Of a stretch of 64,000 nucleotides of DNA, positions 34,937 through 44,249 are shown piece by piece (the first letter of the stretch is position 1; every line of letters begins with the position of its first letter). The stretch is from Methylobacterium aquaticum (GTDB taxonomy: Bacteria > Pseudomonadota > Alphaproteobacteria > Rhizobiales > Beijerinckiaceae), in the NCBI RefSeq assembly GCF_016804325.1, contig NZ_CP043627.1, positions 5,067,001-5,131,000 of the forward strand, given 5' to 3'. The notes under the pieces are model-generated. The model was not told where the DNA came from, ran no database searches, and saw only the letters and a list, made by a program, of their open reading frames with translations. The translations under genes and the position numbers were made by a program.

Positions 34937-35947
34937 ATGAGCGACCACGATCCCCTCCCCGTCGGCACGATGCCGGATGGCAGCCCGATCCTCGAAGCGC
35001 GGCTGGAGGGCGACGGGCTCTCGGTGGCGGTCCTGAGCCTCGGGGCGGTGCTCCGCCGGCTCGACGTCCACGGGCATCCGATGGTGCTCGGCCGCGACGA
35101 TCCGCACGACTACATCGAGAAGACCCCGCAATTCGGCGCGACCGTCGGACGCTTCGCCAACCGTATCGCGGGCGGGCGCTTCACCCTCGACGGCATCGCC
35201 TACGATCTCTCCCGCAACGAGGCCGGCCGCACCCACCTGCATGGCGGCACGCGCGGATTCTCGCGCCGCAACTGGACCTTCGCGGAGGTGGAGGCGCGCA
35301 GCCTGACGCTGGCCTACCAGTCTGCTGACGGCGAGGAGGGCTATCCGGGCGCCCTCGACGTCACCTGTACCTATGCCATCACCGGCCCCGGCACCCTGCG
35401 CGCCACCCTGACGGCGCGGACCGACAAGCCGACGATCGTCAACCTGACGAACCACAGCTACTTCAACCTGCTGTTGCCGCCGGGGGGTTTTCCGGCCCCG
35501 CCGATCGACGACCACGTGATTGAGATCCCGGCCGAGTCCTACCTGCCGGTCGACGAGGCCCTGATCCCGACCGGCACGGTCGCCCCGGTCGCCGGCACGC
35601 GCTTCGACCTGCGCCGGCCGACGCGGATCGGCGCGCAGGCCTTCGACCATGCCTTCGTGCTCGGGCGCGAGACGCTGTCCGAGCCGCGGCCGGTCGCCCG
35701 GGTCACCGCGCCGGGCAGCGCCGTGGCGCTGACGGTGCTCGCCACGGCGCCGGCGGTCCAGTTCTACGACGGCACCCAGCTCCCCAAGGCCGGCCTGGGC
35801 TACGCCGCCCGCACCGCCTTGTGCCTCGAACCGGAGGCCTATCCGGACGCACCGAACCACCCGGACTTCCCGAGCGCGACCTTGCGCCCCGGCGAGACCT
35901 ATCGCCAGATCATCGAATACCGCTTCACCCGGGAGACGACCCGATGA
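34937..35947 (+). CDS. galM: Aldose 1-epimerase (mutarotase)
   Basis: Interconverts alpha and beta anomers of aldoses. The 336-residue product has GATVGRFANRIAGGRFTLDG, the catalytic-His segment HLHGGTRGFSRRNW, NLTNHSYFNLL and the catalytic Glu near LCLEPEAYPDAPNHPDF. The ATG at 34937 lies ten bases after the regulator stop. Its stop overlaps the start of the SMP-30 gene (ATGA), so the two are coupled. It would supply the anomer used by the neighbouring dehydrogenase. Confidence 0.94.
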   Translation: MSDHDPLPVGTMPDGSPILEARLEGDGLSVAVLSLGAVLRRLDVHGHPMVLGRDDPHDYIEKTPQFGATVGRFANRIAGGRFTLDGIAYDLSRNEAGRTHLHGGTRGFSRRNWTFAEVEARSLTLAYQSADGEEGYPGALDVTCTYAITGPGTLRATLTARTDKPTIVNLTNHSYFNLLLPPGGFPAPPIDDHVIEIPAESYLPVDEALIPTGTVAPVAGTRFDLRRPTRIGAQAFDHAFVLGRETLSEPRPVARVTAPGSAVALTVLATAPAVQFYDGTQLPKAGLGYAARTALCLEPEAYPDAPNHPDFPSATLRPGETYRQIIEYRFTRETTR

Positions 35948-36819
35948 GCGGCTGGGCCGGGATCTTCTGCGACCGCGCCTGCATCCTCGGCGAGGGGCCG
36001 GCGGCACATCCCGGCCTCGGCCGGCTGTACTGGCTCGACATCCTCGGCCGGCACCTGTGCGAGCGGCCGTTCTCGGGCGGCACCACCACCCTGCACGACC
36101 TGCCGGTGATGGCCTCGATGGTGGCGCGGGTCGACGACGCCACCCTGCTGCTCGGCGCCGAGGACGGCCTCTACCTGCGCGACATCGCCAGCGGGCGGAT
36201 GCGGCTTCTCACCCCGCTCGAGGCCGACCGGCCCGAGACCCGCTCCAACGACGGACGGGTGCACCCCTGCGGCGCGCTCTGGCTCGGCACCATGGGCAAG
36301 CAAGCGCAGACGGGCCTTGGGGCGATCTACTGGTTCTTCCGCGGCGAGGTCCGGACGCTGTTTTCCGGCCTCACCATCCCGAACGCCATCGCGTTTGCGG
36401 CCGACGGCGCGAGCGCGATCTTCGCCGATTCGGAGGCCGGCACGATCTGGCGCGTCGCCACCGATCCGGCGACCGGGCTGCCGGTCGGCGACCGCCGGGT
36501 CTTCGTCCAGATCCCGGCCTCCGAGGGGGCGCCGGACGGCGCGGTGATCGACGAGGAGGGCCTGGTCTGGAACGCCCGCTGGGGTGGGGCCAGCCTCGAC
36601 GCCTACGCCCCCGACGGCACGCGGGTGCGCAGCATCGCCATGCCGGCCCGCCAGGTGACCTGCCCGGCCTTCATCGGGCCCGACGCCGACACGATGGTGG
36701 TCACCTCGGCGACGGAGGGCCTCGACCCGGACCGCAGCGACGACCGCTTCGCCGGGCGGACGTTTACGGTGCCGGTGAAGGTGAAGGGGCGGTTCGAGCC
36801 GGTGGTGCGGGTGGACTAG
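35944..36819 (+). CDS. SMP-30/gluconolactonase-family sugar lactonase
   Basis: Six-bladed propeller lactonase of 291 residues that hydrolyses an aldonolactone to the aldonate. Metal ligands expected for the family are visible: Glu in ILGEGPAAHP, Asn in SNDGRVHPCGALWLGTM, Asn in IPNAIAFAADG and Asp in PDGAVIDEEGLVWNARW. It is translationally coupled to galM. Together with the SDR gene this gives dehydrogenase plus lactonase, the first two steps of a Weimberg/De Ley-Doudoroff type route. The sugar-acid dehydratase that should follow is not in the window. Confidence 0.93.
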   Translation: MSGWAGIFCDRACILGEGPAAHPGLGRLYWLDILGRHLCERPFSGGTTTLHDLPVMASMVARVDDATLLLGAEDGLYLRDIASGRMRLLTPLEADRPETRSNDGRVHPCGALWLGTMGKQAQTGLGAIYWFFRGEVRTLFSGLTIPNAIAFAADGASAIFADSEAGTIWRVATDPATGLPVGDRRVFVQIPASEGAPDGAVIDEEGLVWNARWGGASLDAYAPDGTRVRSIAMPARQVTCPAFIGPDADTMVVTSATEGLDPDRSDDRFAGRTFTVPVKVKGRFEPVVRVD

Positions 36820-36822
36820 CCC

Positions 36823-38025
36823 ATGACCCGCCGCATCCTGATCACCGGTGCCAGCATCGCCGGCACCACCGCGGCCTGGTGGCTCGGCCGCGCCGGGTTC
36901 GACGTCACCGTGGTCGAGCGTGCCCCTGCCTTCCGCGACGGCGGCCAGAACGTCGACGTGCGCGGGATCGGCCGAACCATCCTGCGCGAGATGGGGCTGG
37001 AGCGGGCGGCGCTCGCCCGGGGCACCGGCGAGGAGGGCACCGCCTGGGTCGATGCCGCGGGCCGGCCCAAGGCCCGCTTCATGGCCGGCGACGCGGAGGG
37101 CGAGGGGCCGACCGCCGAGATGGAGATCCTGCGCGGCGACCTCGCCCGCCTGCTCTACGAGGCGAGCGAGAGGCACGCCGCGTTCCGGTTCGGCGACGGC
37201 ATCGCCCGCGCTGAGGAGAATGGAGCGATCGCCTTCGCGAGCGGCACGACCGAGCGCTACGATGCCGTGATCGTCGCCGAGGGCGTCGGCTCCGCGACCC
37301 GCGAGCAGGTATTTGCGCGCGAGAACGAGCCGCGCTGGATGGACCTGACGATCGCATATTTCACGATTCCCCGCACGCCGGACGACGACCGGCTCTGGCG
37401 CTGGTACAACGCGCCGGGCAGCCGCAGCATCTCGCTGCGCCCCGATCCCTACGGCACAACCCGGGCGATGCTGTCGGTCCACGGTCCGCTGCCCGAGGCG
37501 CAGAACTGGGACGCCGCGCGGCAGAAGGCCTTCCTGCGCGAGCGCTTCCGGGATGCCGGCTGGGAGGCGCGGCGCGTGCTCGCCGGCCTGGACGAGACCG
37601 ACGACTTCTACTTCGACGTGCTGCGCCAGGTGCGGATGCCCCGGTGGTCGCGCGGCCGCATCGCCCTCACCGGGGATGCGGCCTGGTGCGTCACGCCGCT
37701 CGCCGGCATCGGCGCCACCCTGGCGATCACCGGGGCGAGGGTGCTCGCCGGGGAACTGGCGCGCGGCGACGACGTGCCGGGGGCGCTCGCGGCCTACGAG
37801 CGGGCGATGCGCCCGATGGTCGAGCAGGCGCAGGGCGTGCCGAAGATCGCACCGCGGCTGATGCATCCGCGCAGCCAGGCCGGCATCCGCATGCTGCATG
37901 CGGGCCTGTGGGCGGCGAGCCTGCCGGCCTTGCGCGGCGTAGCGGGAAAGCTGTTCGGCGGATCGCGGGACGAGCCGGACCTGTCGCGCTACCCAGAGAC
38001 GACAATCGGGGTGGCGGTCGAATAA
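36823..38025 (+). CDS. FAD-dependent monooxygenase (PHBH fold)
   Basis: Flavoprotein hydroxylase-like protein of 400 residues. The N-terminal Rossmann motif is ILITGASIAGTTAAWWLGRA (G-x-S-x-x-G variant), then GGQNVDVRGIG, the D-G motif region DAVIVAEGVGSATR (with Glu-Gly instead of Asp-Gly), and the second FAD motif RIALTGDAAWCVTPLAGIGA. It resembles the group that includes tetracycline-modifying TetX-like and aromatic hydroxylase relatives. It starts three bases after the lactonase stop, so it is probably co-transcribed with the sugar module, yet its role there is unclear. Confidence 0.87.
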   Translation: MTRRILITGASIAGTTAAWWLGRAGFDVTVVERAPAFRDGGQNVDVRGIGRTILREMGLERAALARGTGEEGTAWVDAAGRPKARFMAGDAEGEGPTAEMEILRGDLARLLYEASERHAAFRFGDGIARAEENGAIAFASGTTERYDAVIVAEGVGSATREQVFARENEPRWMDLTIAYFTIPRTPDDDRLWRWYNAPGSRSISLRPDPYGTTRAMLSVHGPLPEAQNWDAARQKAFLRERFRDAGWEARRVLAGLDETDDFYFDVLRQVRMPRWSRGRIALTGDAAWCVTPLAGIGATLAITGARVLAGELARGDDVPGALAAYERAMRPMVEQAQGVPKIAPRLMHPRSQAGIRMLHAGLWAASLPALRGVAGKLFGGSRDEPDLSRYPETTIGVAVE

Positions 38026-38140
38026 GCACCGAATTTCCGGTCGAGCAAATTCATGGTCGCTGTTTCGTCCTGTATAACGCCAGGCGTCACTCCCTATTCA
38101 AGTAATAATTTATCATAAATACCTGAGATAATTTGACTTG

Positions 38141-38284
38141 TCCTATCCTCCCACCTCATCCTGAGGTGCGACCAACGGGAGCCTCGAAGGAGGGCTCCAG
38201 AAACCTCTGAGATCCTGGAGCCCTCCTTCGAGGTCAGTCGATCTGCGATCGACTGACACCTCAGGATGAGGTGGGAGGATAGGA
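38141..38284. repeat. Palindromic element, family A copy 2
   Basis: Same architecture as 676-797 but inverted, with longer outer arms (TCCTATCCTCCCACCTCATC ... and complement). The shoulder stem-loop is on the right (38233-38257, GTCAGTCGATC / GATCGACTGAC). It fills the 338-base gap between the convergent monooxygenase and nitroreductase genes. The preceding 38085-38140 is unusually AT-rich for this genome and has no ORF. Confidence 0.88.
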
Positions 38285-38363
38285 TGCCTCGTGCTCGCTC
38301 GCAGGTCTTCAGGGGGTCGTTCCGCTCAGATGGGCTTCAAGGTCTCGTCGCGAGACGAGCGGC

Positions 38364-39044
38364 TCAGCGTGCGTGAAACACCGTATACGCCTCCACCGGC
38401 TCCCGCTCCGCCCGCAACGCGTTCACCGGCTCCTCCGGGTCGGCGAATCCCAGCGCCATCCCGCACACCACCATCTCGCTCTCCGGAATCCCGAGCTCTC
38501 CCCGCACCACCGCCGGGTAGCTGGCGATCGCCGCCTGCGGGCAGGTATCGAGGCCGCGGCCGCGGGCGGCGAGCATCAGGGTCTGGAGGAACATGCCGGT
38601 ATCGAGCCAGCTGCCCTGTTCCAGGTCGCGGTCGATGGTGAAGACGAGGCCGACGGGGGCGCCGAAGAAGGTGAAGTTGCGGCCCATCTGGCGCTTGGCG
38701 CCCGCCTTGTCGCCCTTCTCGATCCCGGCGAGCCCGTAGAGCTGCCAGCCGAGCGCCCGGCGCCGGCCGAGATACGGCTCGCGCCAGTCGACCGGATAAT
38801 ACTCGTATTCGCGGGCCTCCGGTGTGTCGCTCTCATGCGCGGCCGAGAGGGCGGAGGTGAGGCGCGTGAGCGCGCTCCCCGTGACGACGTGGACCTTCCA
38901 GGGCTGGATGTTGCTGCCGCTCGGCGCCCGGCCGGCGAGCGCGATCAGCTCGCGGATCGTCGCCTCGGGCACCGGATCGGGCCGGAACCCCCGGACGCTG
39001 CGCCGGCTCATGATCGCCGCGTCGACCGCGTTGCGCTCGGTCAT
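38364..39044 (-). CDS. Nitroreductase-family protein
   Basis: FMN-dependent oxidoreductase of 226 residues. The opening AAIMSRRSVRGFRPDPVPEA and APSGSNIQPWKVHVVTG are the FMN-phosphate contacts typical of the family; GLDTCPQAAIASYPAVVRGE and CGMALGFADPEEPVN follow. The ATG at 39044 has GGGGGAGC upstream. It probably reduces nitro or quinone compounds with NAD(P)H; the natural substrate is unknown. It stands alone between convergent and same-strand neighbours. Confidence 0.9.
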   Translation of the reverse strand: MTERNAVDAAIMSRRSVRGFRPDPVPEATIRELIALAGRAPSGSNIQPWKVHVVTGSALTRLTSALSAAHESDTPEAREYEYYPVDWREPYLGRRRALGWQLYGLAGIEKGDKAGAKRQMGRNFTFFGAPVGLVFTIDRDLEQGSWLDTGMFLQTLMLAARGRGLDTCPQAAIASYPAVVRGELGIPESEMVVCGMALGFADPEEPVNALRAEREPVEAYTVFHAR

Positions 39045-39263
39045 GATCGCTCCCCCGCTCGGAACCCGCCGGCGCGGCCGGAAGCGTTGGAGCGAACCGC
39101 CGGTGGATTCAAGGGGCAGTGCGCCAGTCGCGTTCGTCATGGCTCCCTCCTCTGCGAAAGAGGGAGGCCCCGGGAAACCCGCGGTGGTTCGGTCGGGAGC
39201 GACCCAATGAGGGCGCGACGGCGCCCCTGCCAGGGGAGAGGGGCGCGCCCGGCGATTCCGCGA

Positions 39264-40184
39264 TCACACCGTCATGCGCTTCTCGTCCGGCATCGACACC
39301 AGGCGCGCGGCGGCGTCGTTGGCGGCGCGCAGGGCGTCCTCGCAGGAAGCGCCCTGGGCCAGGCGGGCCGCGAAGGTGCCGACGAACATGTCGCCCGCGC
39401 CGTGCGTGCTGACGACCTCGACGTCGAGGCCGGGCAGCGCCACCGGGGCGACGGTGCCGCCCGCCATCGCGACGCCGTCGCCGCCGGCCGTCACCACGAC
39501 GACCCCGCGAGACCCCGCGAGGGCGCGGGCGGCCGATGCGGCATCCTCGAGCGACGCCACCGGTCCTGCGCCGAGCATCTCGGCTTCGATCGCGTTGACG
39601 ACCAGGATGTCGATGTGATCCGCGAGATCGGTGGTGAAGGGACGGGCCGGCGCGGCATTGAGGATCGTCGTGAGGCCGAGCCGCTTGGCGCGGCGCGCCA
39701 CCGCGGCGTTGACGGGCTCGGGGATCTCGTTCTGCAGGATCAGCACGCGCGCCCGCCCGAGGCGCGCATCCGGAATCTGCTCCGCCTCGATCGCGAGGTT
39801 CGATCCCGAGACGATGACGGCGCCGTAATCGCCGTCATCGTCGAAGATCGCCACGCTCATCCCGGAATTCCGGCCCGGCAGGACCGCCACGGCGGAGCGG
39901 TCCACCCCGGCGCGGTCGAGCCCGGCCAGCAGCCCGCGACCGAAATCGTCGTCGCCGACCGCGCTCACCATGGCGGTCGCGGCGCCCTGCCGCTGCGCGG
40001 CCGCGGCCTGGTTGCCGCCCTTGCCCCCGAATCGCGGGGACCAGCGCCGCCCGGTCACCGTCTCGCCCTTGCGGGGGCGGTCCGGCGCATCGACCGTGAT
40101 GTCGTAGTGCAGGCTCCCCACCACGACGATGACGGGTGAAGGACCGGGCCCGGCACGGCCCGGAGCGTCGTCGACGGTGTTCAT
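39264..40184 (-). CDS. Ribokinase-type PfkB sugar kinase
   Basis: PfkB-family kinase of 306 residues: N-terminal VIVVVGSLHYDITVDAPDRP, substrate motif RFGGKGGNQAAAAQRQGAAT, and C-terminal anion hole with catalytic Asp in STHGAGDMFVGTFAARLAQG. The GG-K-G-x-N-x-A motif is that of ribokinases. The ATG at 40184 overlaps the permease stop (ATGA). As last gene of the importer operon it would phosphorylate the imported pentose or derived sugar at O5 or an equivalent position; the sugar is not certain. Confidence 0.91.
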   Translation of the reverse strand: MNTVDDAPGRAGPGPSPVIVVVGSLHYDITVDAPDRPRKGETVTGRRWSPRFGGKGGNQAAAAQRQGAATAMVSAVGDDDFGRGLLAGLDRAGVDRSAVAVLPGRNSGMSVAIFDDDGDYGAVIVSGSNLAIEAEQIPDARLGRARVLILQNEIPEPVNAAVARRAKRLGLTTILNAAPARPFTTDLADHIDILVVNAIEAEMLGAGPVASLEDAASAARALAGSRGVVVVTAGGDGVAMAGGTVAPVALPGLDVEVVSTHGAGDMFVGTFAARLAQGASCEDALRAANDAAARLVSMPDEKRMTV

Positions 40185-41158
40185 GAGCGTCCCCGGGCGA
40201 AGCGGTCGACCAGCATGGCGAGCAGGATGATGAGGCCGGTCGCGAGCAGCTGGTAGAAGGCCTGGACGTTCATCAGCGTCAGGCCGTTGCGCATGGCGCC
40301 CAGGATCACTGCGCCGAGCAGCGTGCCCAGGATGCTGCCCTTGCCGCCCATCAGCGAGGCCCCGCCGATGGCCGCCGCCGCGATGGCGTCGAGCTCCCAC
40401 AGGTTGCCGAGGATCGGCTCCGCGGCGCCGAGGCGGCCGACGAGGATCGTCGCGGCGAGCGCCGCCAGCATGCCCGACAGCATGTAGGCGCCGATCTTGG
40501 TGAGCGCGATCGGCACGCCGGCGATGTGGGCGGCCTCCTCGTTGCCGCCGACCGCCAGGAGGTACTCGCCGAACGGCGTCTTGCGCAGGATCAGCCCGGC
40601 CAGGAGCGCCACGACCAGCACCACGACCACCGCCATGGGGAGTCCGGCGACGGTGCCGTTCACCAGGGCCCGGAAGCTCTGCGGCACGCCGAAGACCGGG
40701 TTGCCGTCCGTGGCGATGAGCGCCAGAGCCCGGTAGGTGCTGAGCGTGCCCAGCGTGACGATGAAGGGCTGGAGTCCGCCAAAGCAGATCAGCGCCCCGT
40801 TGACGGCGCCGCACAGCGCCCCGAGGGCCAGCCCGGCGAGCACCGCGAGCAGCGGCGGCACGCCGGCGACCATCAGGCTTGCCGACAGCACCGCCGAGAG
40901 CGCCGCGACCGGGCCGACCGAGAGGTCGATGCCGCCCGACACGATCACCAGCGTCATGCCGAGCGCCACGCAGGCGTTAATGCTCGATTGCTGCAGGATG
41001 TTGAGCAGGTTGCGCTCGGTCAGGAAGCCCGGCGCCGCGACCGCGAAGACCAGGACGATGAGCACGAGGCCGAGCAGGGTGCCGAAATCGCGCAGGGGCA
41101 CGCGGACCTTCGTCGACGCGCCGGGCGGGGGAACGGCTTTGTCCGTCAGGGTGAGCAT
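40181..41158 (-). CDS. Sugar ABC transporter permease, RbsC type
   Basis: CUT2 permease of 325 residues with about ten transmembrane helices. Conserved segments: ALGMTLVIVSGGIDLSVGPV, FIVTLGTLSTYRALALIATD, LAVGGNEEAAHIAGVPI and DAIAAAAIGGASLMGGKGSI. It is coupled to the ribokinase gene downstream by ATGA and lies 34 bases after the ATPase gene. Confidence 0.93.
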   Translation of the reverse strand: MLTLTDKAVPPPGASTKVRVPLRDFGTLLGLVLIVLVFAVAAPGFLTERNLLNILQQSSINACVALGMTLVIVSGGIDLSVGPVAALSAVLSASLMVAGVPPLLAVLAGLALGALCGAVNGALICFGGLQPFIVTLGTLSTYRALALIATDGNPVFGVPQSFRALVNGTVAGLPMAVVVVLVVALLAGLILRKTPFGEYLLAVGGNEEAAHIAGVPIALTKIGAYMLSGMLAALAATILVGRLGAAEPILGNLWELDAIAAAAIGGASLMGGKGSILGTLLGAVILGAMRNGLTLMNVQAFYQLLATGLIILLAMLVDRFARGRS

Positions 41159-41192
41159 GGGCGGGCCTCGAAGGCGCAGGAGGATCGGAGGA

Positions 41193-42701
41193 TCAGGCGG
41201 CGCGGCCGGATTGCGGAACCGCGTGGGCGACGATCGCCTGCTCGCTCAGCTGGTCGCGTGAAAGCTCGGCGGCGATCCGGCCCTGGCGCATGACGAGCAC
41301 CCGGTCGGATAGGCGCAGCAATTCGGGCAGCTCCGAGGACACGACGATGACCGACTTGCCCTCGGCGGCGAGCCGCTCGATCAGCCCGTAGATCTCCGCC
41401 TTGGCGCCGATGTCGATGCCGCGGGTCGGCTCGTCGAAGAGCAGGATCTGGGTGCCGGCGGCGATCCAGCGGGCGATGATTCCCTTCTGCTGGTTGCCGC
41501 CGCTGAACAGGCGGATCGGCCGGTCGATCTGCATCGGCCGCAAGGCGACCTCGGCGAGGAGACGCGCGGCCTCGGCGCGCAGGCGGCGCCGGCGGACGAG
41601 GCCCCGGGGGGCGAACCGGGGCATCGACGGCAGGGCCACGTTGGCGACCATCGAGCGCTGGGGCACGATGCCGTCGCGCTTGCGCTCCTCGGGCACCAGC
41701 CCGATGCCGGCCGCGATCGCCGCGCGGGTGCCGGGCCGCGCGAGCGGCCGGCCGTTGACCGTGACGGTGCCGCCGCTGCGCGGATCGGCCCCGGCGAGGA
41801 GGCGCAGCAACTCGGTGCGGCCGGCGCCGATCAGCCCGGCGATGCCCAGGACCTCGCCGCGCCGCAGATCGAGGCTCGCATCGACCACCTTCGTGCCGGA
41901 GGTCAGGCCGCGCACCGACAGAACGGTCTCGGGCTGCACCGACGAGCGGTGCTCCGCCACCGCGAGCTCGCGGCCGACCATCTGGGCGACGACGGCGCCC
42001 TCGGTGGTGCCGGCGAGGTCGAGATCGGCGACGAACCGCCCGTCGCGCATGATCGTCGCGCGGCTGCAGATCCGGAACACCTCGTCCATCTTGTGCGAGA
42101 CGTAGATGATCGAGACGCCCCGGGCGGCGAGCCCGGCGATGACCGCCGCCAGGCGCTCGAACTCGCTCGGCGTCAGGCTCGAGGTCGGCTCGTCCATGGC
42201 GATGATGCGGGCCTTGTCGAGGAGCGCGCGGGCGATCTCGACGATCTGGCGCTGCGCCACCCGGAGGCTGCGGATCGGCGCGTCCGGGCGGATCGATGAA
42301 TCGAGCGGCGCCAGGGCCTCAGCCGCCAGCGCCTCCTGCCGGGCGCGGTCGACGAAGAGCCCGCCCCGGCGCAAGGCGCGGCCCAGGAACATGTTCTGCG
42401 CCACGGTCAGCTCGGGGACCTGCTGCAACTCCTGGTGGATCATCGCGATGCCGGCGCGGCGCGCGGCGAGCGGCGAGCGCAGGGTCAGCTCCTCCCCGTC
42501 CACCGCGATGGTGCCCTCGTCGGGCCTGAGCACGCCCGACAGCGTCCGCATCAGGGTCGACTTGCCGGCGCCGTTCTCGCCGAGCAGCGCGTGGACCTCC
42601 CCCGGCCGGACCCGCAGCGACATCTCGCCGAGCGCGACCACGCCCGGGAAGCGCTTGGTGAGGCCCTGGATGTGGAGGCGCAAGGGGGCGTCGGATGCCA
42701 T
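41193..42701 (-). CDS. Sugar ABC transporter ATP-binding protein, RbsA type
   Basis: Duplicated ABC ATPase of 502 residues. NBD1: [47 protein letters not shown]2: degenerate GLIGAGRTELLRLLAG, then FSGGNQQKGIIARWIAAG and [17 protein letters not shown]. The ATG at 42701 fits the start of homology; upstream in-frame codons run into the family A element. It is the third gene of the isomerase-SBP-ATPase-permease-kinase operon. Confidence 0.92.
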   Translation of the reverse strand: MASDAPLRLHIQGLTKRFPGVVALGEMSLRVRPGEVHALLGENGAGKSTLMRTLSGVLRPDEGTIAVDGEELTLRSPLAARRAGIAMIHQELQQVPELTVAQNMFLGRALRRGGLFVDRARQEALAAEALAPLDSSIRPDAPIRSLRVAQRQIVEIARALLDKARIIAMDEPTSSLTPSEFERLAAVIAGLAARGVSIIYVSHKMDEVFRICSRATIMRDGRFVADLDLAGTTEGAVVAQMVGRELAVAEHRSSVQPETVLSVRGLTSGTKVVDASLDLRRGEVLGIAGLIGAGRTELLRLLAGADPRSGGTVTVNGRPLARPGTRAAIAAGIGLVPEERKRDGIVPQRSMVANVALPSMPRFAPRGLVRRRRLRAEAARLLAEVALRPMQIDRPIRLFSGGNQQKGIIARWIAAGTQILLFDEPTRGIDIGAKAEIYGLIERLAAEGKSVIVVSSELPELLRLSDRVLVMRQGRIAAELSRDQLSEQAIVAHAVPQSGRAA

Positions 42702-42891
42702 GGCGTGACCGGGGTTGGAGGGGATGGGCGGAGGCCGGGGCGGGACTGTTCTCTGGTGGACGTCGGACGGTCGGAGCGCCTGTTCGACCGAAGCCACGAG
42801 GGTCTCCCGACTGTGGCCTCATCCTGGGGGGCTGCTCGAGCAGATTGATCTTCTCAAAACTGAAATCTAACTTGAGATATCCTACCCACTC

Positions 42892-43012
42892 ACCTCATCC
42901 TGAGGTGTTAGTCGATTGAGGATCGACTAACCTCGAAGGAGGGCTCCAGAAATCTGTGCGATCCCTGGAGCCCTCCTTCGAGGCTCCCGATGGTCGCACC
43001 TCAGGATGAGGT
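42892..43012. repeat. Palindromic element, family A copy 3
   Basis: Same layout as 676-797, same orientation; shoulder stem-loop at 42907-42931 (GTTAGTCGAT / ATCGACTAAC). It lies in the 427-base gap 42702-43128 between the binding-protein gene (upstream on the minus strand) and its ATPase gene. The rest of the gap shows no convincing ORF. Confidence 0.88.
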
Positions 43013-43128
43013 TGGGGGCGGGATGGACCGTATCGCACGAAGAATATGCGATCGGTCACACCGGCTCCCGGTCTGTTCGATCGGCCCTCCTGAGGGCGAA
43101 CCCATCGGTCGGTGGGCCGGGCCCCCGG

Positions 43129-44199
43129 TTACTTCCCCGACCGGACGTCCTCTTCGAGCACCGCCCGCAGGTGGGCGCCCTTGCCCTTGTAGCGCTCGAT
43201 GTTGTCCCTGGTGATCAGGGCCTGAGGCGTGGCCACGACCCGCGGGACCGGCTCCTTGGCGAGGACGCGCAGGGCCGCCTCCAGGGCGACCTCGCCGGTC
43301 AGCACCGGGAAGCTGTCGACGGTGCCGGTCAGCTCGCCGGCGCGGATCGACGCGTGGGCATCGGTGATGCCGTCGGTGCCGAACACCGCGACCTTGCCGA
43401 GCAGGCCGGCATTCTTCACCGCCTCGACGACGCCGAGCGCCATCGTGTCGTTGTTGCAGTAGAAGCCGACGAGGTCGGGGTGCTGCTGCAGGATCGTCGT
43501 GGCGGCGTCGTAGGAGAGCTGGCGGTCCCAGTTGCCCGGCACGCTCGCCACGACCTTGAACTTGCCGCCCTCCGCCGCGATCGTCGCCTTGAAGCCGGCG
43601 GTGCGCTGGGTCGCCGCGTAGACGCCGGCCTGGCCCTCGATGACCGCGAGCTTGCCGCCATCCGGCCGGTTGGCGACGAACCAGCGGGCGACGCGCACGC
43701 CGTTGTCGCGCTGCACGTTGCCGACATAGTGCGGCGCCAGCGGGATCACCGCGTCGTTGACGTTGACGACCGGGATGCCGGCCTGCTTGGCCTCGCCGAG
43801 GATCGGCTCGAGGTTGGCGTTGGTCTGCGGCGAGACCAGGAGCAGGTTGACCCCTTGCGCGATCATCGTCTCGGCGATCGAGAGCTGGCCGACCTGGTCG
43901 CCCTCGTTCTGGGCCGCCTGGTAGGCGACCTTCACGCCGAGCGTCTTGCCCAGGGACTGGTAGCCCTCGCCGAGGAGGCGCCAGTACTCGTTGGTCAGGG
44001 TCTTCGACACCGCCCCGACGCGGGTGCCGGCCGCCGGCTTCGGCAGCGGGCCGAGCCTGGTGGCGAGCTGGCTCCAGTCGATCCGGTCGGTCTCGGTGTC
44101 CGGGTTCAGGGGCTTCAGGTCCTGCGCCTGAGCGGCGCTTGAGGCGAGCGCGAAGCCCGCGGCGAGCAGCATGAACCCGGACAGCAGCAGTGACTTCAT
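43129..44199 (-). CDS. Periplasmic sugar-binding protein (CUT2, RbsB-like)
   Basis: A 356-residue secreted binding protein. The signal peptide (FMLLAAGFALASSAAQAQ) is followed by a ~45-residue lead, then AVSKTLTNEYWRLLGEGYQS, VNLLLVSPQTNANLEPIL, GIPVVNVNDAVIPLAPHYVG and FYCNNDTMALGVVEAVKNAG, all standard for peripla_BP_4 sugar-binding proteins. The ATG at 44199 begins the signal peptide. It is the second gene of the operon led by the TIM-barrel isomerase, 50 bases downstream of it. Confidence 0.92.
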   Translation of the reverse strand: MKSLLLSGFMLLAAGFALASSAAQAQDLKPLNPDTETDRIDWSQLATRLGPLPKPAAGTRVGAVSKTLTNEYWRLLGEGYQSLGKTLGVKVAYQAAQNEGDQVGQLSIAETMIAQGVNLLLVSPQTNANLEPILGEAKQAGIPVVNVNDAVIPLAPHYVGNVQRDNGVRVARWFVANRPDGGKLAVIEGQAGVYAATQRTAGFKATIAAEGGKFKVVASVPGNWDRQLSYDAATTILQQHPDLVGFYCNNDTMALGVVEAVKNAGLLGKVAVFGTDGITDAHASIRAGELTGTVDSFPVLTGEVALEAALRVLAKEPVPRVVATPQALITRDNIERYKGKGAHLRAVLEEDVRSGK

Positions 44200-44249
44200 G
44201 GCGTTCCTCCTCGTGTTCTTGACGGGTGCGACCGGGGACGGGCCGGCTC

